Assembly (NCBI RefSeq): GCF_029968035.1
Contig: NZ_JASCIQ010000004.1
Span: 62,001 to 126,000 of the forward strand
Reading direction: 5' to 3'
Source of the DNA: Streptomyces cavernicola
GTDB lineage: Bacteria; Actinomycetota; Actinomycetes; Streptomycetales; Streptomycetaceae
Length of the DNA: 64,000 nucleotides
Of the stretch, positions 25,889-33,704 are shown piece by piece; position 1 is the stretch's first letter; each line of letters starts with the position of its first letter. Under the pieces are notes generated by a model. The model ran no database searches. It saw only the letters and a list, made by a program, of their open reading frames with translations, and was not told the DNA's origin. A program made the translations under genes and the position numbers.

Positions 25889-26371
25889 ATGCGTGCACGA
25901 CGACTGTTCGTCACGGCGGCCGGTACCGGAATCATGGCGTTTGCCGTCGCGGGGACCGCTGTGGCCCAGCCGACCGGGGCGTCGAGCCAGGACCGGCTCA
26001 CCCGTACAGCCAAAGAGGTTCGGCCCATGGGTGACGGGTGCACCTTCTGGTGGTGCGGCACCGTCGGCAATGAGGCCAATACTCGCGTCAAGATCTGCGA
26101 GTCCTGGGGCAGGGACGGCACCAACCAGGCCTACCAGAAGAAGGCGGCCTGCAAGTCCGGCCGCACCTCGTATGTGAAGCCCGGACAGACCCGCGGCATG
26201 GACACCAACGAGGACCTGGACGCCCTCTATGTACCGAAGGGCAAGACGTTCAAGGGCTCCTACGTATGCACGTTCGGCGGCTCGAAGGGCAAGATGACCT
26301 GGACCCACAAGAAGAGCGGCTGGTGGAAGTTCGGCACCGACTGTGAGGTGCTCATCCGCTCGATTTCCTGA
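25889..26371 (+). CDS. Small secreted cysteine-containing protein
   Basis: 160 residues from ATG 25889, behind GGGGGATC. The signal peptide (MRARRLFVTAAGTGIMAFAV, ending AVAQ) spans about 30 residues. The basic mature part contains CTFWWCG, ICESWG, AACKSG, YVCTFGG and DCEVLI: six cysteines in a compact domain rich in Lys and Trp. It resembles other Streptomyces extracellular proteins of unknown role; no enzyme motif is visible. Structural disulfides are likely. Confidence 0.7.
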   Translation: MRARRLFVTAAGTGIMAFAVAGTAVAQPTGASSQDRLTRTAKEVRPMGDGCTFWWCGTVGNEANTRVKICESWGRDGTNQAYQKKAACKSGRTSYVKPGQTRGMDTNEDLDALYVPKGKTFKGSYVCTFGGSKGKMTWTHKKSGWWKFGTDCEVLIRSIS

Positions 26372-26807
26372 GGGCCGTTCACATCCCCGGTGGGTCAACG
26401 CCTGGCGTCGGACGCAGCTCCGGAGTGGCGTGCTCATGCTTTGAGCATTCAGGCGTTCCGCTTGCGCAAGGAGAGGTCGTAGCTGTCGTTGGGCGCCCGC
26501 CGGGGATGACGTGCACGGCACCAAGTCGGCTCCTGCCCAACCGGGTTGCGCCGGCCGACGTCGCGCCGCGTCTGCTCGCGATGGTCCGCTCGAGGCGGCC
26601 AACGCCCCACGCGACGGTGCTCGTCGAGGTGCCGGCGCCTCGGGCGGCTGATCGACTGCACCCCGCTGCCGTGCGCCGCTTCGCGGGCGACGGGGCTTGA
26701 GGAACATCGGCACAAGGCTGCGCCCGACGACTTCGAAGCCCCGCTGGCAACACGCTCCGAGACTGACCGAGACTCGTTGCTCGCGCGCACCACGAAGCGT
26801 CTGCTGG
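26372..26807. other. Non-coding interval
   Basis: 436 bp between the secreted protein and the minus-strand small gene. I see no gene, strong hairpin or repeat in it. Confidence 0.4.
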
Positions 26808-27107
26808 TCAGACGGGATCGGTGAACGAGATCGGCTTGCCGGTGGCGCGGGCGTATGCGATCTCCCTGCTCGTGGACTCGCCGATATACCCGCCGGGGTT
26901 GACGACCAGAACCCGGTCAGCCAGGTCGATCTTGCGGAGGTGGAGGGCGTCCAGCACGGTCTTCTGCTCGTTGGTGATCAACTCGTCTGCTTCGCCCGGC
27001 GCGACGACGATGACACCTGCGACGGTCAGATCACGGTTCGCCGCACGCATCTCGTCCACGAAGCGGGTAGAGCCGCAGATGCAGACAATCTCAGGTCGGT
27101 CGGGCAC
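26808..27107 (-). CDS. Small Rossmann-like protein (2-deoxyribosyltransferase/DUF4406-like)
   Basis: 99 residues, ATG at 27107. The sequence opens with PEIVCICGSTRFVDEMRAAN, then has LRKIDLADRVLVVNPGGYIG and STSREIAYARATGKPI. This strand-helix pattern, with the glycine-rich GSTRF and the STxREIxYA helix, is found in nucleoside 2-deoxyribosyltransferase-like and DUF4406-type proteins often carried by phages and islands. The substrate is unknown; a nucleotide is likely by analogy. Confidence 0.7.
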   Translation of the reverse strand: MPDRPEIVCICGSTRFVDEMRAANRDLTVAGVIVVAPGEADELITNEQKTVLDALHLRKIDLADRVLVVNPGGYIGESTSREIAYARATGKPISFTDPV

Positions 27108-27251
27108 GGCTCAGTCCTTCGGTCGAACGGCAGCCTGAATCCGCCGCCTGTCCCGTACGCGCTCCCCCACCCCCTCCGCGATATAGCCAACTCATCGTGG
27201 CATCAGCACAGTTCATGGACCAGATCGCCTTCGGGCACCCTCCCGCCGACA

Positions 27252-27674
27252 ATGAGCCCCATGGACCAACTGCTGCATCTCGACCGCACGCTCGATGAGC
27301 TGGACCCACCCCGCTGGGCGCCTCCGGGCTCTGACGCAACCCATTTGGTGCGCAAGGTGCATGAGTTGCGGCGGGTTCCGCTGGGCGAACTCAGCCCGGC
27401 GGACCTGCGTACCCTCGTGGCTCAGCAGGTGGCGTTGCCGTACGTCCTTCCGCTCGCAGTGCGCTTGCTGCTTGAGGAACCGCTGCTCGACGCCTACTTC
27501 TACGAGGGCGACCTGCTGCTTGCCACCGTGAAAGCCCCTGCTTCGGCCTGGGCCCTGTTCCCAGACCTCCAGGCGGGCTTGCGCACCGTGCTCACGACCT
27601 TGCCGGAAGGCGTGGTGGCCAGCCTGCCCCGCGGCGCCGCCGAGGAACTCGCCCGCTTCGTCACCCCAGCCTGA
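27252..27674 (+). CDS. CdiI-like contact-dependent inhibition immunity protein
   Basis: 140 residues from ATG 27252; a second ATG at 27261 is possible. The middle reads LRRVPLGELSPADLRTLVAQ, QVALPYVLPLAVRLL and DAYFYEGDLLLATV, the signature of the CdiI_2-type immunity family, which protects against contact-dependent toxins. No matching toxin lies beside it, so it is an orphan immunity gene. The repetitive, T7SS-like protein at the window start is too distant to be its partner. Confidence 0.65.
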   Translation: MSPMDQLLHLDRTLDELDPPRWAPPGSDATHLVRKVHELRRVPLGELSPADLRTLVAQQVALPYVLPLAVRLLLEEPLLDAYFYEGDLLLATVKAPASAWALFPDLQAGLRTVLTTLPEGVVASLPRGAAEELARFVTPA

Positions 27675-27717
27675 ATCGCACCGACCAGGGCAGCTTTTCC
27701 GCCCTCCGGGGGACCGC

Positions 27718-28956
27718 CTATGCGTCGTCGGCCCGCTGCCACTCGTGGGGGCTGCCGAGGTAGCGGTACAGGTCACCGGTGTCCGGGTTGGTGGCGAAGA
27801 GGCTGCCGTCGGCTGTGCTGATCCGGCCCGCGGGGCCGCCGATCTTCGTCCAGGCGTCGTCCTTGCCGGTCCATTCGTAGACGCCGCTGAGGTCGGGCGA
27901 CAGGCCGTAGAGCCGCCCGCCGCTCACGACGAACGACCTGCCGGGACCTCCGATACGGATCCATGTGTCTGGGCGGCCGCTGAACCGGTGGATGTCACCG
28001 CTGTGGGGGTTCGTGGCGAAGAGGCCGCCCGCGCCCGCGAAGAGCCTGCGTGCCGGGCCGCCGATGCGCTGCCACTTGGCGCCGAGTGCGCTCCACCGGT
28101 AGACGGCGCTGCGGTCCGCGGCCAGGGCGTAGACGCGCCCGCCGGCCGCGACGAAGGAACCGAGGGGGACGGGCTTGCCTTGTGGAGTACGGGCGGTGGT
28201 GGCCGGCTTGGACCTGGGCTTGGGGTTGGGGTTGTGGTCTGGGTTGGGGTTCGGGGGTGTTGCGGGTGGCTTCGGTGCCGGGGTGGCGGGTTTTGGGGCG
28301 GCCGGCTTCTGCGGGGCTGACGGGGCGGAGTCGGCGGCCTCGCCTACGGGCTCCTCGACGACCTTGTCGTAACGCAGAGCTGTGTATGCGGAGAGCGGAG
28401 GGCCCGCGAGGCGGTCGGCGTTGAGGCTGCCGAAGGCCTTGTGGGCGGGGCGCGAGCGGTTGCTCTGCTGGTAGTAGTGGAAGGTGCCCTCGGCGCGGTT
28501 CTCCCAGCCGCCGAACAGGACCACGTGGGACGGCGAGTTGAGGATGTCTCCCGGCTTCAGCTCAGTGAACGAGATCCTCTCGGCTACGCTGCCGAGGCTG
28601 CGGGTCGTCAGACTCCGGGGCAGCTGCCAGGCCATGGAGACGAAGCCGGAGCAGTCCTGTCGGTAGGCGCCGCCGGTGGTCTCGTCGGACCACCAACTGA
28701 ACGGCGCCTGGAGCCCGTTGGAGCTGAACGGCACCTTCTGGTCGACCCATGACCTGGCACGGGCGACGATCTGCCGACGGGTCACCTTCCCGCCGGGTGC
28801 GGTGTGGGCGCCGAGGGTGCCGGTGGAGACGACGGGGCGGGCGCTCGCCTGGGCGGTGTCGGCCTGGGCGGGCGTGGAGGAAACGGCACCCGCCGCGAGG
28901 ACCCAGACGACGAGCGCCGGTGCGCAGCGCCTGATGGACGTACGAATTCGAGACAA
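27718..28956 (-). CDS. Secreted NlpC/P60-like hydrolase with C-terminal beta-propeller
   Basis: 412 residues from TTG 28956, preceded by GGGAG at five bases. An in-frame GTG at 28989 is the alternative. The signal peptide is MSRIRTSIRRCAPALVVWVL with cleavage near AQA-DT. The cell-wall hydrolase domain has Cys102 (DCSGFVSMAW) and His144 (PSHVVLFGGW). A Pro-rich linker at about 215-260 follows, then a propeller of repeated W-x-(K/R)-I-G-G-P units to the end. The same propeller ends the divergent neighbour. It probably cleaves peptidoglycan peptides, with the propeller binding wall or surface ligands. Confidence 0.8.
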   Translation of the reverse strand: MSRIRTSIRRCAPALVVWVLAAGAVSSTPAQADTAQASARPVVSTGTLGAHTAPGGKVTRRQIVARARSWVDQKVPFSSNGLQAPFSWWSDETTGGAYRQDCSGFVSMAWQLPRSLTTRSLGSVAERISFTELKPGDILNSPSHVVLFGGWENRAEGTFHYYQQSNRSRPAHKAFGSLNADRLAGPPLSAYTALRYDKVVEEPVGEAADSAPSAPQKPAAPKPATPAPKPPATPPNPNPDHNPNPKPRSKPATTARTPQGKPVPLGSFVAAGGRVYALAADRSAVYRWSALGAKWQRIGGPARRLFAGAGGLFATNPHSGDIHRFSGRPDTWIRIGGPGRSFVVSGGRLYGLSPDLSGVYEWTGKDDAWTKIGGPAGRISTADGSLFATNPDTGDLYRYLGSPHEWQRADDA

Positions 28957-29134
28957 GTCAGCTCCCGGTATTGGACGAAAACCGATCACGGCCTGTTTTC
29001 CCGCGTGAACCTGGTGTGGGGCGTGGAGAGTTGGCGCGGCGGTCAGCGTGGAAGGCCCGCTGCCCACCTTGCTCGGCGGGGTGGCCGGCCGGGCGGCTTG
29101 GGCGCGAAATTGCAGGCCACAGTGGTGTGAGGGG

Positions 29135-29163
29135 GTGGACAACGGGGGTTGTCCACGGACAAC
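29135..29163. promoter_or_regulatory. Palindromic GGACAAC/TTGTCC element in a divergent promoter
   Basis: GTGGACAAC-gggg-GTTGTCCAC is a perfect 9-bp inverted repeat, immediately followed by a third GGACAAC at 29157-29163. It lies between the hydrolase and the membrane protein, ten bases before the latter's start. Closely similar sequence with the same spacing occurs upstream of the EEP nuclease genes (33222-33248). The half-site also resembles the Streptomyces DnaA box TTGTCCACA. Confidence 0.55.
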
Positions 29164-29172
29164 GGGAGGGAC

Positions 29173-30969
29173 ATGGCCAGAGCAGGGCGACCCCAGGGAG
29201 CGCCGAAGGGAGCGAGTGCAGCGGCGAACGAACTCGCCCGATTTCTACGGGACTTGACCGACGGGCTGGGCGTACGGGAACTCGCCGAGCGCTACAAGGA
29301 CGACGCCGGGCGGGGCGGCCGCACGGTGTGGAGCGAGTACCGCTCGGGTGCCCGCCTCATCCCGCTGGGGCGTCTGAACCTCGTCGTGAAGGACCGGGTA
29401 CGCGATGCGAGAGGCCGCCAGGAAATGCTGGCCAAGGCGCGCCGCCTGCACGACGCGGCGCTCGCGGCGGAGGCGGAGACCGCCCCCGCACCGGGTGCCG
29501 AGGAATCCCTCCGGCAGGCACAGGCTGACCTGGAGTCGTCACGCCGCTTGGTACAGCGTCTCCTGGGCATCATCGACAACCTCCAGCAGCAGAGCCCGGC
29601 CGTGGAGCAGGCGGCGTCCGGGGAGACCCGCCAACTGGACCAGGTCCGGCGACAGTTGACGAAGGCTCAGGACGCCCACGAAACCGCGACGCGAGCCGTG
29701 GCGGACATCCAGGCCCGCCTCCGGGACGGCGTGGAGGAGGAACAGCGGGAGCCGGACAGGGCCGAGGCAACGGCCGAAGCAAAGGCCGAGGCGAAGACAG
29801 ACGCCAAGACAGACGCCAAGACAGAGTCAGGGGAAGAAGCCGAGGCAGAGCCTGAACCAGAGGCCGGAGCCGAGGTCGCCGATGATGCGGCGGGAACAAC
29901 CGGCAAGGAAGAGCGCGGACCGGCACCGCACCGGGCCGGCCGCTACCGGCGCGCCCTGATCGGTGCGAGCACGGTCGCGCTCCTCGTCGCCGGTGCCGCC
30001 GTCGCCGGGCTTCTTCACCAGCATCGGGAGACCGCGGGCGCGCCCCCGAAGCAGCCCGGCGCCACCCCCACCGCCAAGACACCGTCGGGAGCAGCTCGCA
30101 CACCCCCCACCCCCGGACCCGGCGTCTCCGCCACCGGACCAGCGGTCATCGGTGACCCGGGACGGGACCGGAAAGGGCCCGCCGATGCTTCCGGTCCGCT
30201 CTACGCCGTGAGTCTCGACCGGAGCAAGGTGCTGCGCTGGACCGGCGAAGGTACCGAATGGGCCGAGGTCGGTGGCGTGGCGGGCGAGATTTACGCAGGG
30301 GGTGCCGGGGTCTTCGCCACCGACCCCGTCGACGGGCGGATCTTCCGCTACGACGGGGCCCCGGGCACCTGGACCTACATCGGGTCCGCAGGGGCCGAAT
30401 TCGCCCTCGGCGGGGAGAAGTTGTACGCGCTCACGCCAGGGCGCGACGCCGTCATGCGCTACGACCGCGCCGCAAAGAAGTGGACTCCCATCGGCGGGCC
30501 CGCCGGGCACATCTACGCCGGCGGTGCGGGGCTCTTCGCCACCCGGCCCGGCGACGGACATCTCATTCGCCGCCAGAGCGACGGCACCTGGACCCGCATC
30601 GGCAACCCGGGAGCGAGCTTCGCCGTCGGTGCCGACGACCTCTACGGCCTGTCCCCCGACCGTAAGAGCATCTTCCAGTGGACGCGCAGAGGCGATGTGT
30701 GGACCCGGATCGGTGGTGCCGCCGACTCCCTCCACGCGGGCGGCGCAGGCCTCTTCGCCGTCGACTCGGCCACGGGTCGTATCAAGCGGTACACGGGCAC
30801 ACCGGAACGTTGGACAGACATCGGCCCCAAGAGCGCCATGCTCAGCGTCGGCGACCGGCATGTCTACCGCCTCGCCTCCGATCGCCGCACCCTGTGGCGC
30901 TGGACGGGCAACGGGACCGAGTGGACCCGCGTCGGCGGCTCCGCCGCAGCCATCGCCAGCACGGACTGA
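29173..30969 (+). CDS. Membrane-anchored protein with HTH-like N-domain and extracellular beta-propeller
   Basis: 598 residues from ATG 29173, with GGGAGG three bases ahead. The cytosolic N-terminus (residues 1-70) has an HTH-like layout (LARFLRDLTDGLGVRELAER ... GRTVWSEYRSG). A coiled coil occupies about 90-170. A charged E/A/K repeat (AKAEAKTDAKTDAKTES) follows. One transmembrane helix lies at about 261-281 and a Pro/Thr linker after it. Residues 345-598 form about five tectonin-like propeller blades of the W-x-x-I-G-G type. It could be a one-component sensor that reads the same ligand as the divergent hydrolase. Function is inferred. Confidence 0.75.
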   Translation: MARAGRPQGAPKGASAAANELARFLRDLTDGLGVRELAERYKDDAGRGGRTVWSEYRSGARLIPLGRLNLVVKDRVRDARGRQEMLAKARRLHDAALAAEAETAPAPGAEESLRQAQADLESSRRLVQRLLGIIDNLQQQSPAVEQAASGETRQLDQVRRQLTKAQDAHETATRAVADIQARLRDGVEEEQREPDRAEATAEAKAEAKTDAKTDAKTESGEEAEAEPEPEAGAEVADDAAGTTGKEERGPAPHRAGRYRRALIGASTVALLVAGAAVAGLLHQHRETAGAPPKQPGATPTAKTPSGAARTPPTPGPGVSATGPAVIGDPGRDRKGPADASGPLYAVSLDRSKVLRWTGEGTEWAEVGGVAGEIYAGGAGVFATDPVDGRIFRYDGAPGTWTYIGSAGAEFALGGEKLYALTPGRDAVMRYDRAAKKWTPIGGPAGHIYAGGAGLFATRPGDGHLIRRQSDGTWTRIGNPGASFAVGADDLYGLSPDRKSIFQWTRRGDVWTRIGGAADSLHAGGAGLFAVDSATGRIKRYTGTPERWTDIGPKSAMLSVGDRHVYRLASDRRTLWRWTGNGTEWTRVGGSAAAIASTD

Positions 30970-31016
30970 GGACGCGGTACGAGGCGGGCACGGCCCGCGA
31001 ACGGGATGTGGGCGGA

Positions 31017-31054
31017 AGGTGTGCGGGCCGGGAGGGTTCCCGGCCCGCACACCT
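31017..31054. terminator. Perfect 17-bp bidirectional terminator
   Basis: AGGTGTGCGGGCCGGGA pairs perfectly with its complement at 31038-31054 over a GGGT loop and is followed by TTT. It lies between convergent genes ending at 30969 and 31064, so it probably serves both. Confidence 0.85.
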
Positions 31055-31063
31055 TTCAGCTGG

Positions 31064-32125
31064 TCAGAGCATCACCCCTGCCCACAACGGCACATGATCC
31101 GAATGCAGTGCCTGCGTCGCGTCCGACCACCGCACCTCCACCGACGGCGGCACATACAGCGCGTCCATCTTCATGCCGCTGTTGTGGGTCGCCTCGCCGG
31201 AACGGCAGTACGTCGAGGTCGGCCAGCCCGCCGGGCCCCGGACCAGCTTCGTCTCGCGGATCTCGTTGCCGCAGGGGCTGTTGGCCTCCTTGAACTCTCC
31301 CTCCGCGTCCCGCTGGTAGCCCGGCGCGTAGAAGTGGTCGGCCGTCGCCGACAGCGGGTCGTCGTTGAAGTCGCCGCCGAGCAGCTTCGTGTACCCGGGG
31401 TACTCGTCCCGCAGGATCTCCCGAGCCCTGGACGCCTCCGCGATACGCAAGTCGCGGTCGTCATGCGTCAGATGTGCCGAGCAGGCGACCAGCCGTCTGG
31501 TCTCGGACCGTACGCAGAGCATCTCGCGGCGCTCCTTCGTCGCGTACTCCGTCGCGCGTTCGTGGTCACCGGCCGCCCTGAAGCGGTCGATCACATCGCC
31601 CGTCAGCTCGTGGGACCGGACCGTCGGGGACAGAACCGACGAGGCCAGGGACGGGGAAAGCGCCGACGGGGAAGGCGCCGACGGGGACAGGGCATGAGGC
31701 GACAGGGCGGATGGCGCCCGGCTGCCGGCCGCCGCGAAGACGTCCTTGCGGACGATCACCGCGTTGCCGAACGGCACATCGCCGTGCCGGCAGGTCGCGC
31801 CGCTGAGGTCGCCTCGCCGTACCGCGTCGAAATAGACGGCGTACTCACCGGACAGCCGGTCGCGGAGCGTGTTGCTCCAGTCCTCGCAGCCTTCCTGTAC
31901 GGCGACGAAGGCCGGCCGCCGCTCCTGGACACTGCGGACCAGCGCCTCGGGCGCTTCCACTCCCTTCACCCCGTGCTCGGCGTTGCCGCCGGCCATGTTG
32001 AACGTACCGATCTGGTACTCGGAGGCCGCGAACGGCTCGCTCGCGCCGGACGGGGCCGGGAAAGCCATGACAGCGGCCAGCAGCATTGCGGTCAGGGCAA
32101 GTGCCCTGCGGGTGCAGGTACGCAT
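31064..32125 (-). CDS. Secreted endonuclease/exonuclease/phosphatase (EEP) family protein
   Basis: 353 residues from ATG 32125. A signal peptide (MRTCTRRALALTAMLLAAVM, cleaved near SGA-SEP) leads into the EEP fold. The strand YQIGTFNMAGGN, the metal Glu region AFVAVQEGCEDW, LVACSAHLTHDD, LLGGDFNDDP (Asp/Asn catalytic pair) and the closing SDHVPLW with catalytic His are all present. A Ser/Pro repeat of SPSALSP units at about 160-190 is an unusual insertion. It follows a paralogue by 8 bp in the same operon. The substrate may be DNA, a phospholipid or an inositol phosphate; the sequence does not decide. Confidence 0.82.
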   Translation of the reverse strand: MRTCTRRALALTAMLLAAVMAFPAPSGASEPFAASEYQIGTFNMAGGNAEHGVKGVEAPEALVRSVQERRPAFVAVQEGCEDWSNTLRDRLSGEYAVYFDAVRRGDLSGATCRHGDVPFGNAVIVRKDVFAAAGSRAPSALSPHALSPSAPSPSALSPSLASSVLSPTVRSHELTGDVIDRFRAAGDHERATEYATKERREMLCVRSETRRLVACSAHLTHDDRDLRIAEASRAREILRDEYPGYTKLLGGDFNDDPLSATADHFYAPGYQRDAEGEFKEANSPCGNEIRETKLVRGPAGWPTSTYCRSGEATHNSGMKMDALYVPPSVEVRWSDATQALHSDHVPLWAGVML

Positions 32126-32133
32126 GGGTTCCC

Positions 32134-33123
32134 TCACCAGCCGCTGACCGGTTCGACGACGCCCTTGAGGATCGAGTGGTCGCTCAGCCGCTCGCCGAAC
32201 CTCGGAAGCGTGAACAGTCCGGGCAGGCCCTCGACGGTCCCGGGATAGTCCACACTCGCGCCGACCAGGTCCCACCCGTAGTCGCTGAAGAAGACGTGAT
32301 CGAGCTTGCCCTCCGGGTGCGTGGCACGCTGCAGGTTGACATCGGCCTCGAAGTTCCCCTCGTACAGCGGCTGCAAAGGCCGAGTGTCCGGCCTGGCGTT
32401 CAAGTCGCCGCCGATGACGGTCCGGTAGCCCTGGGCCTGGAGGTGGAAGGTCTGGTCGCGGAAGTTCCACCCGCTGCGGACCCGGCTCTCCTCGTCCGGA
32501 TCAGCCACCTTGTTGAGGAAATGGCTGCTGCAGGCGAACAGCAGGTTGCCGGTGTCCTTGATGCAGGCCGCGCCCTGCCTGACGTCCTGGACGAACGACA
32601 TGTTCTCGCCGTGGAGTTCACTGCCGGGCAGCTTCTTCATGGCGACCAGGACTCCGGCCTCATCGGTGGGCGGGCCGCCCGGCGGGACGTTCCGCTTGTC
32701 GGCGGAGCACAGGTTCACCTTGTGGAGGTCGTCGGCCCGGTCGGTGGGGCCCACGAGGTTCCCCTTCTCGTACCTGGGCACCACGGGGGCGGCGCGGAAC
32801 TGCACCTGCCAGCCCTCCCCCAGCCGCTCCTGCAAAGGCTCGGCGTGCAGCCCCCGACAGACCTCCTGCAGCATGACAACCGCCACACTCGGATCGTCCT
32901 CGACCGCCTCGACGACCAGGCCGACCTTCTCAGCCGGCTTCTCCCACGCCGTGCACCCGTCCCAGGCACCACACATGTTCCAGCTCAGCACCGAGACGTA
33001 CTTCGGCAGCCGAGGGACGTCCGCGGCACTGGCCACCCCACCGGGGGCCAGCAGCACCGCTGCGAACAGCGCGACTGCCACCACACGGCAGACACGCGAA
33101 CAACGACAGAGAATCCTACGCAC
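32134..33123 (-). CDS. Secreted EEP-family protein, first gene of a tandem pair
   Basis: 329 residues from GTG 33123, with GGAGG seven bases upstream; GTG 33126 is equally in frame. The signal peptide VRRILCRCSRVCRVVAVALF ends near ASA-ADV. The core shows VLSWNMCGAWDGCT, the metal Glu in VVMLQEVCRG, LFACSSHFLNK, VIGGDLNARP and LSDHSILKG, a full EEP active site. Cysteines paired around CGAWDGC and CRG suggest disulfides. The downstream paralogue is only distantly similar. A TTGTCC-rich promoter motif lies upstream. Confidence 0.82.
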   Translation of the reverse strand: MRRILCRCSRVCRVVAVALFAAVLLAPGGVASAADVPRLPKYVSVLSWNMCGAWDGCTAWEKPAEKVGLVVEAVEDDPSVAVVMLQEVCRGLHAEPLQERLGEGWQVQFRAAPVVPRYEKGNLVGPTDRADDLHKVNLCSADKRNVPPGGPPTDEAGVLVAMKKLPGSELHGENMSFVQDVRQGAACIKDTGNLLFACSSHFLNKVADPDEESRVRSGWNFRDQTFHLQAQGYRTVIGGDLNARPDTRPLQPLYEGNFEADVNLQRATHPEGKLDHVFFSDYGWDLVGASVDYPGTVEGLPGLFTLPRFGERLSDHSILKGVVEPVSGW

Positions 33124-33179
33124 CACACAACCTCCGAAGGTCGTTGCCAACAGGTGCGCACACCTTCCGGGAAACCGCC

Positions 33180-33248
33180 GTTGTCCACCGGCCACGACCG
33201 CGAATCCGCAGGCCGGCAACAGGACAACCCCCATTGACCACGGACAAC
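33180..33248 (-). promoter_or_regulatory. TTGTCC/GGACAAC cluster upstream of the EEP operon
   Basis: TTGTCCAC at 33181-33188, GGACAAC at 33222-33228 and TTGACCACGGACAAC at 33234-33248. The last two have the same 5-base spacing as at 29137-29163. Only the spacer and one base (T to A) differ. The cluster lies 57-125 bp before the operon start, in the right place for an operator. Confidence 0.5.
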
Positions 33249-33410
33249 GACCGCAGACTCCCGTCCGCCCAAGCGCGACCACCACCTCAACCGGCAGGGG
33301 CCCATCTTCCGCAGCGTGCGCGAGCCGCGCTTGAAGTGCGAACGGCCTTTGCTGCAGGGGCTGTTGTGTGCCGCGAACTTGCCGCCGCTCCGGCGTTGTC
33401 GGTCGCCGGT

Positions 33411-33620
33411 GCTAGGGGGCGTCTCTCCGATCTTTGCGGATCAGGCCGCGGCGTCTGGTGCGTGCTCTCGGCGTGCGCCCGGATCTCCCTCGTACTGGAC
33501 GTACTTGGGTGATTCGGGCGTGCGGCGATGGGGGTACCTCCCTGCTCGAGCGCAGCCGAGAGCTTGGGGGAGCGTGCCAGGCGCCGCGGACCCGCAAAGA
33601 TCGGGGAGACGCCCCCTAGC
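33411..33620. mobile_element. MITE-like palindromic element, 210 bp, no ORF
   Basis: The ends are 32-bp inverted repeats with two or three mismatches. The left end begins GCTAGGGGGCGTCTCTCCGA and the right end is its complement, with weaker pairing further in (CCGCGGCG and CTCGGC segments). The flanks GTCGCCGGT (33402-33410) and GTCGCCCGT (33621-33629) match in 8 of 9 bases, as a target duplication would. No protein is encoded, so a full-length relative must mobilise it. Confidence 0.65.
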
Positions 33621-33704
33621 GTCGCCCGTCACGGCCAACCGTTCGTACCCCTACTCCGCAGACACGACTCGTCCTGTGCTCGATGGTCCCGAGAAGTGAC
33701 AGCA

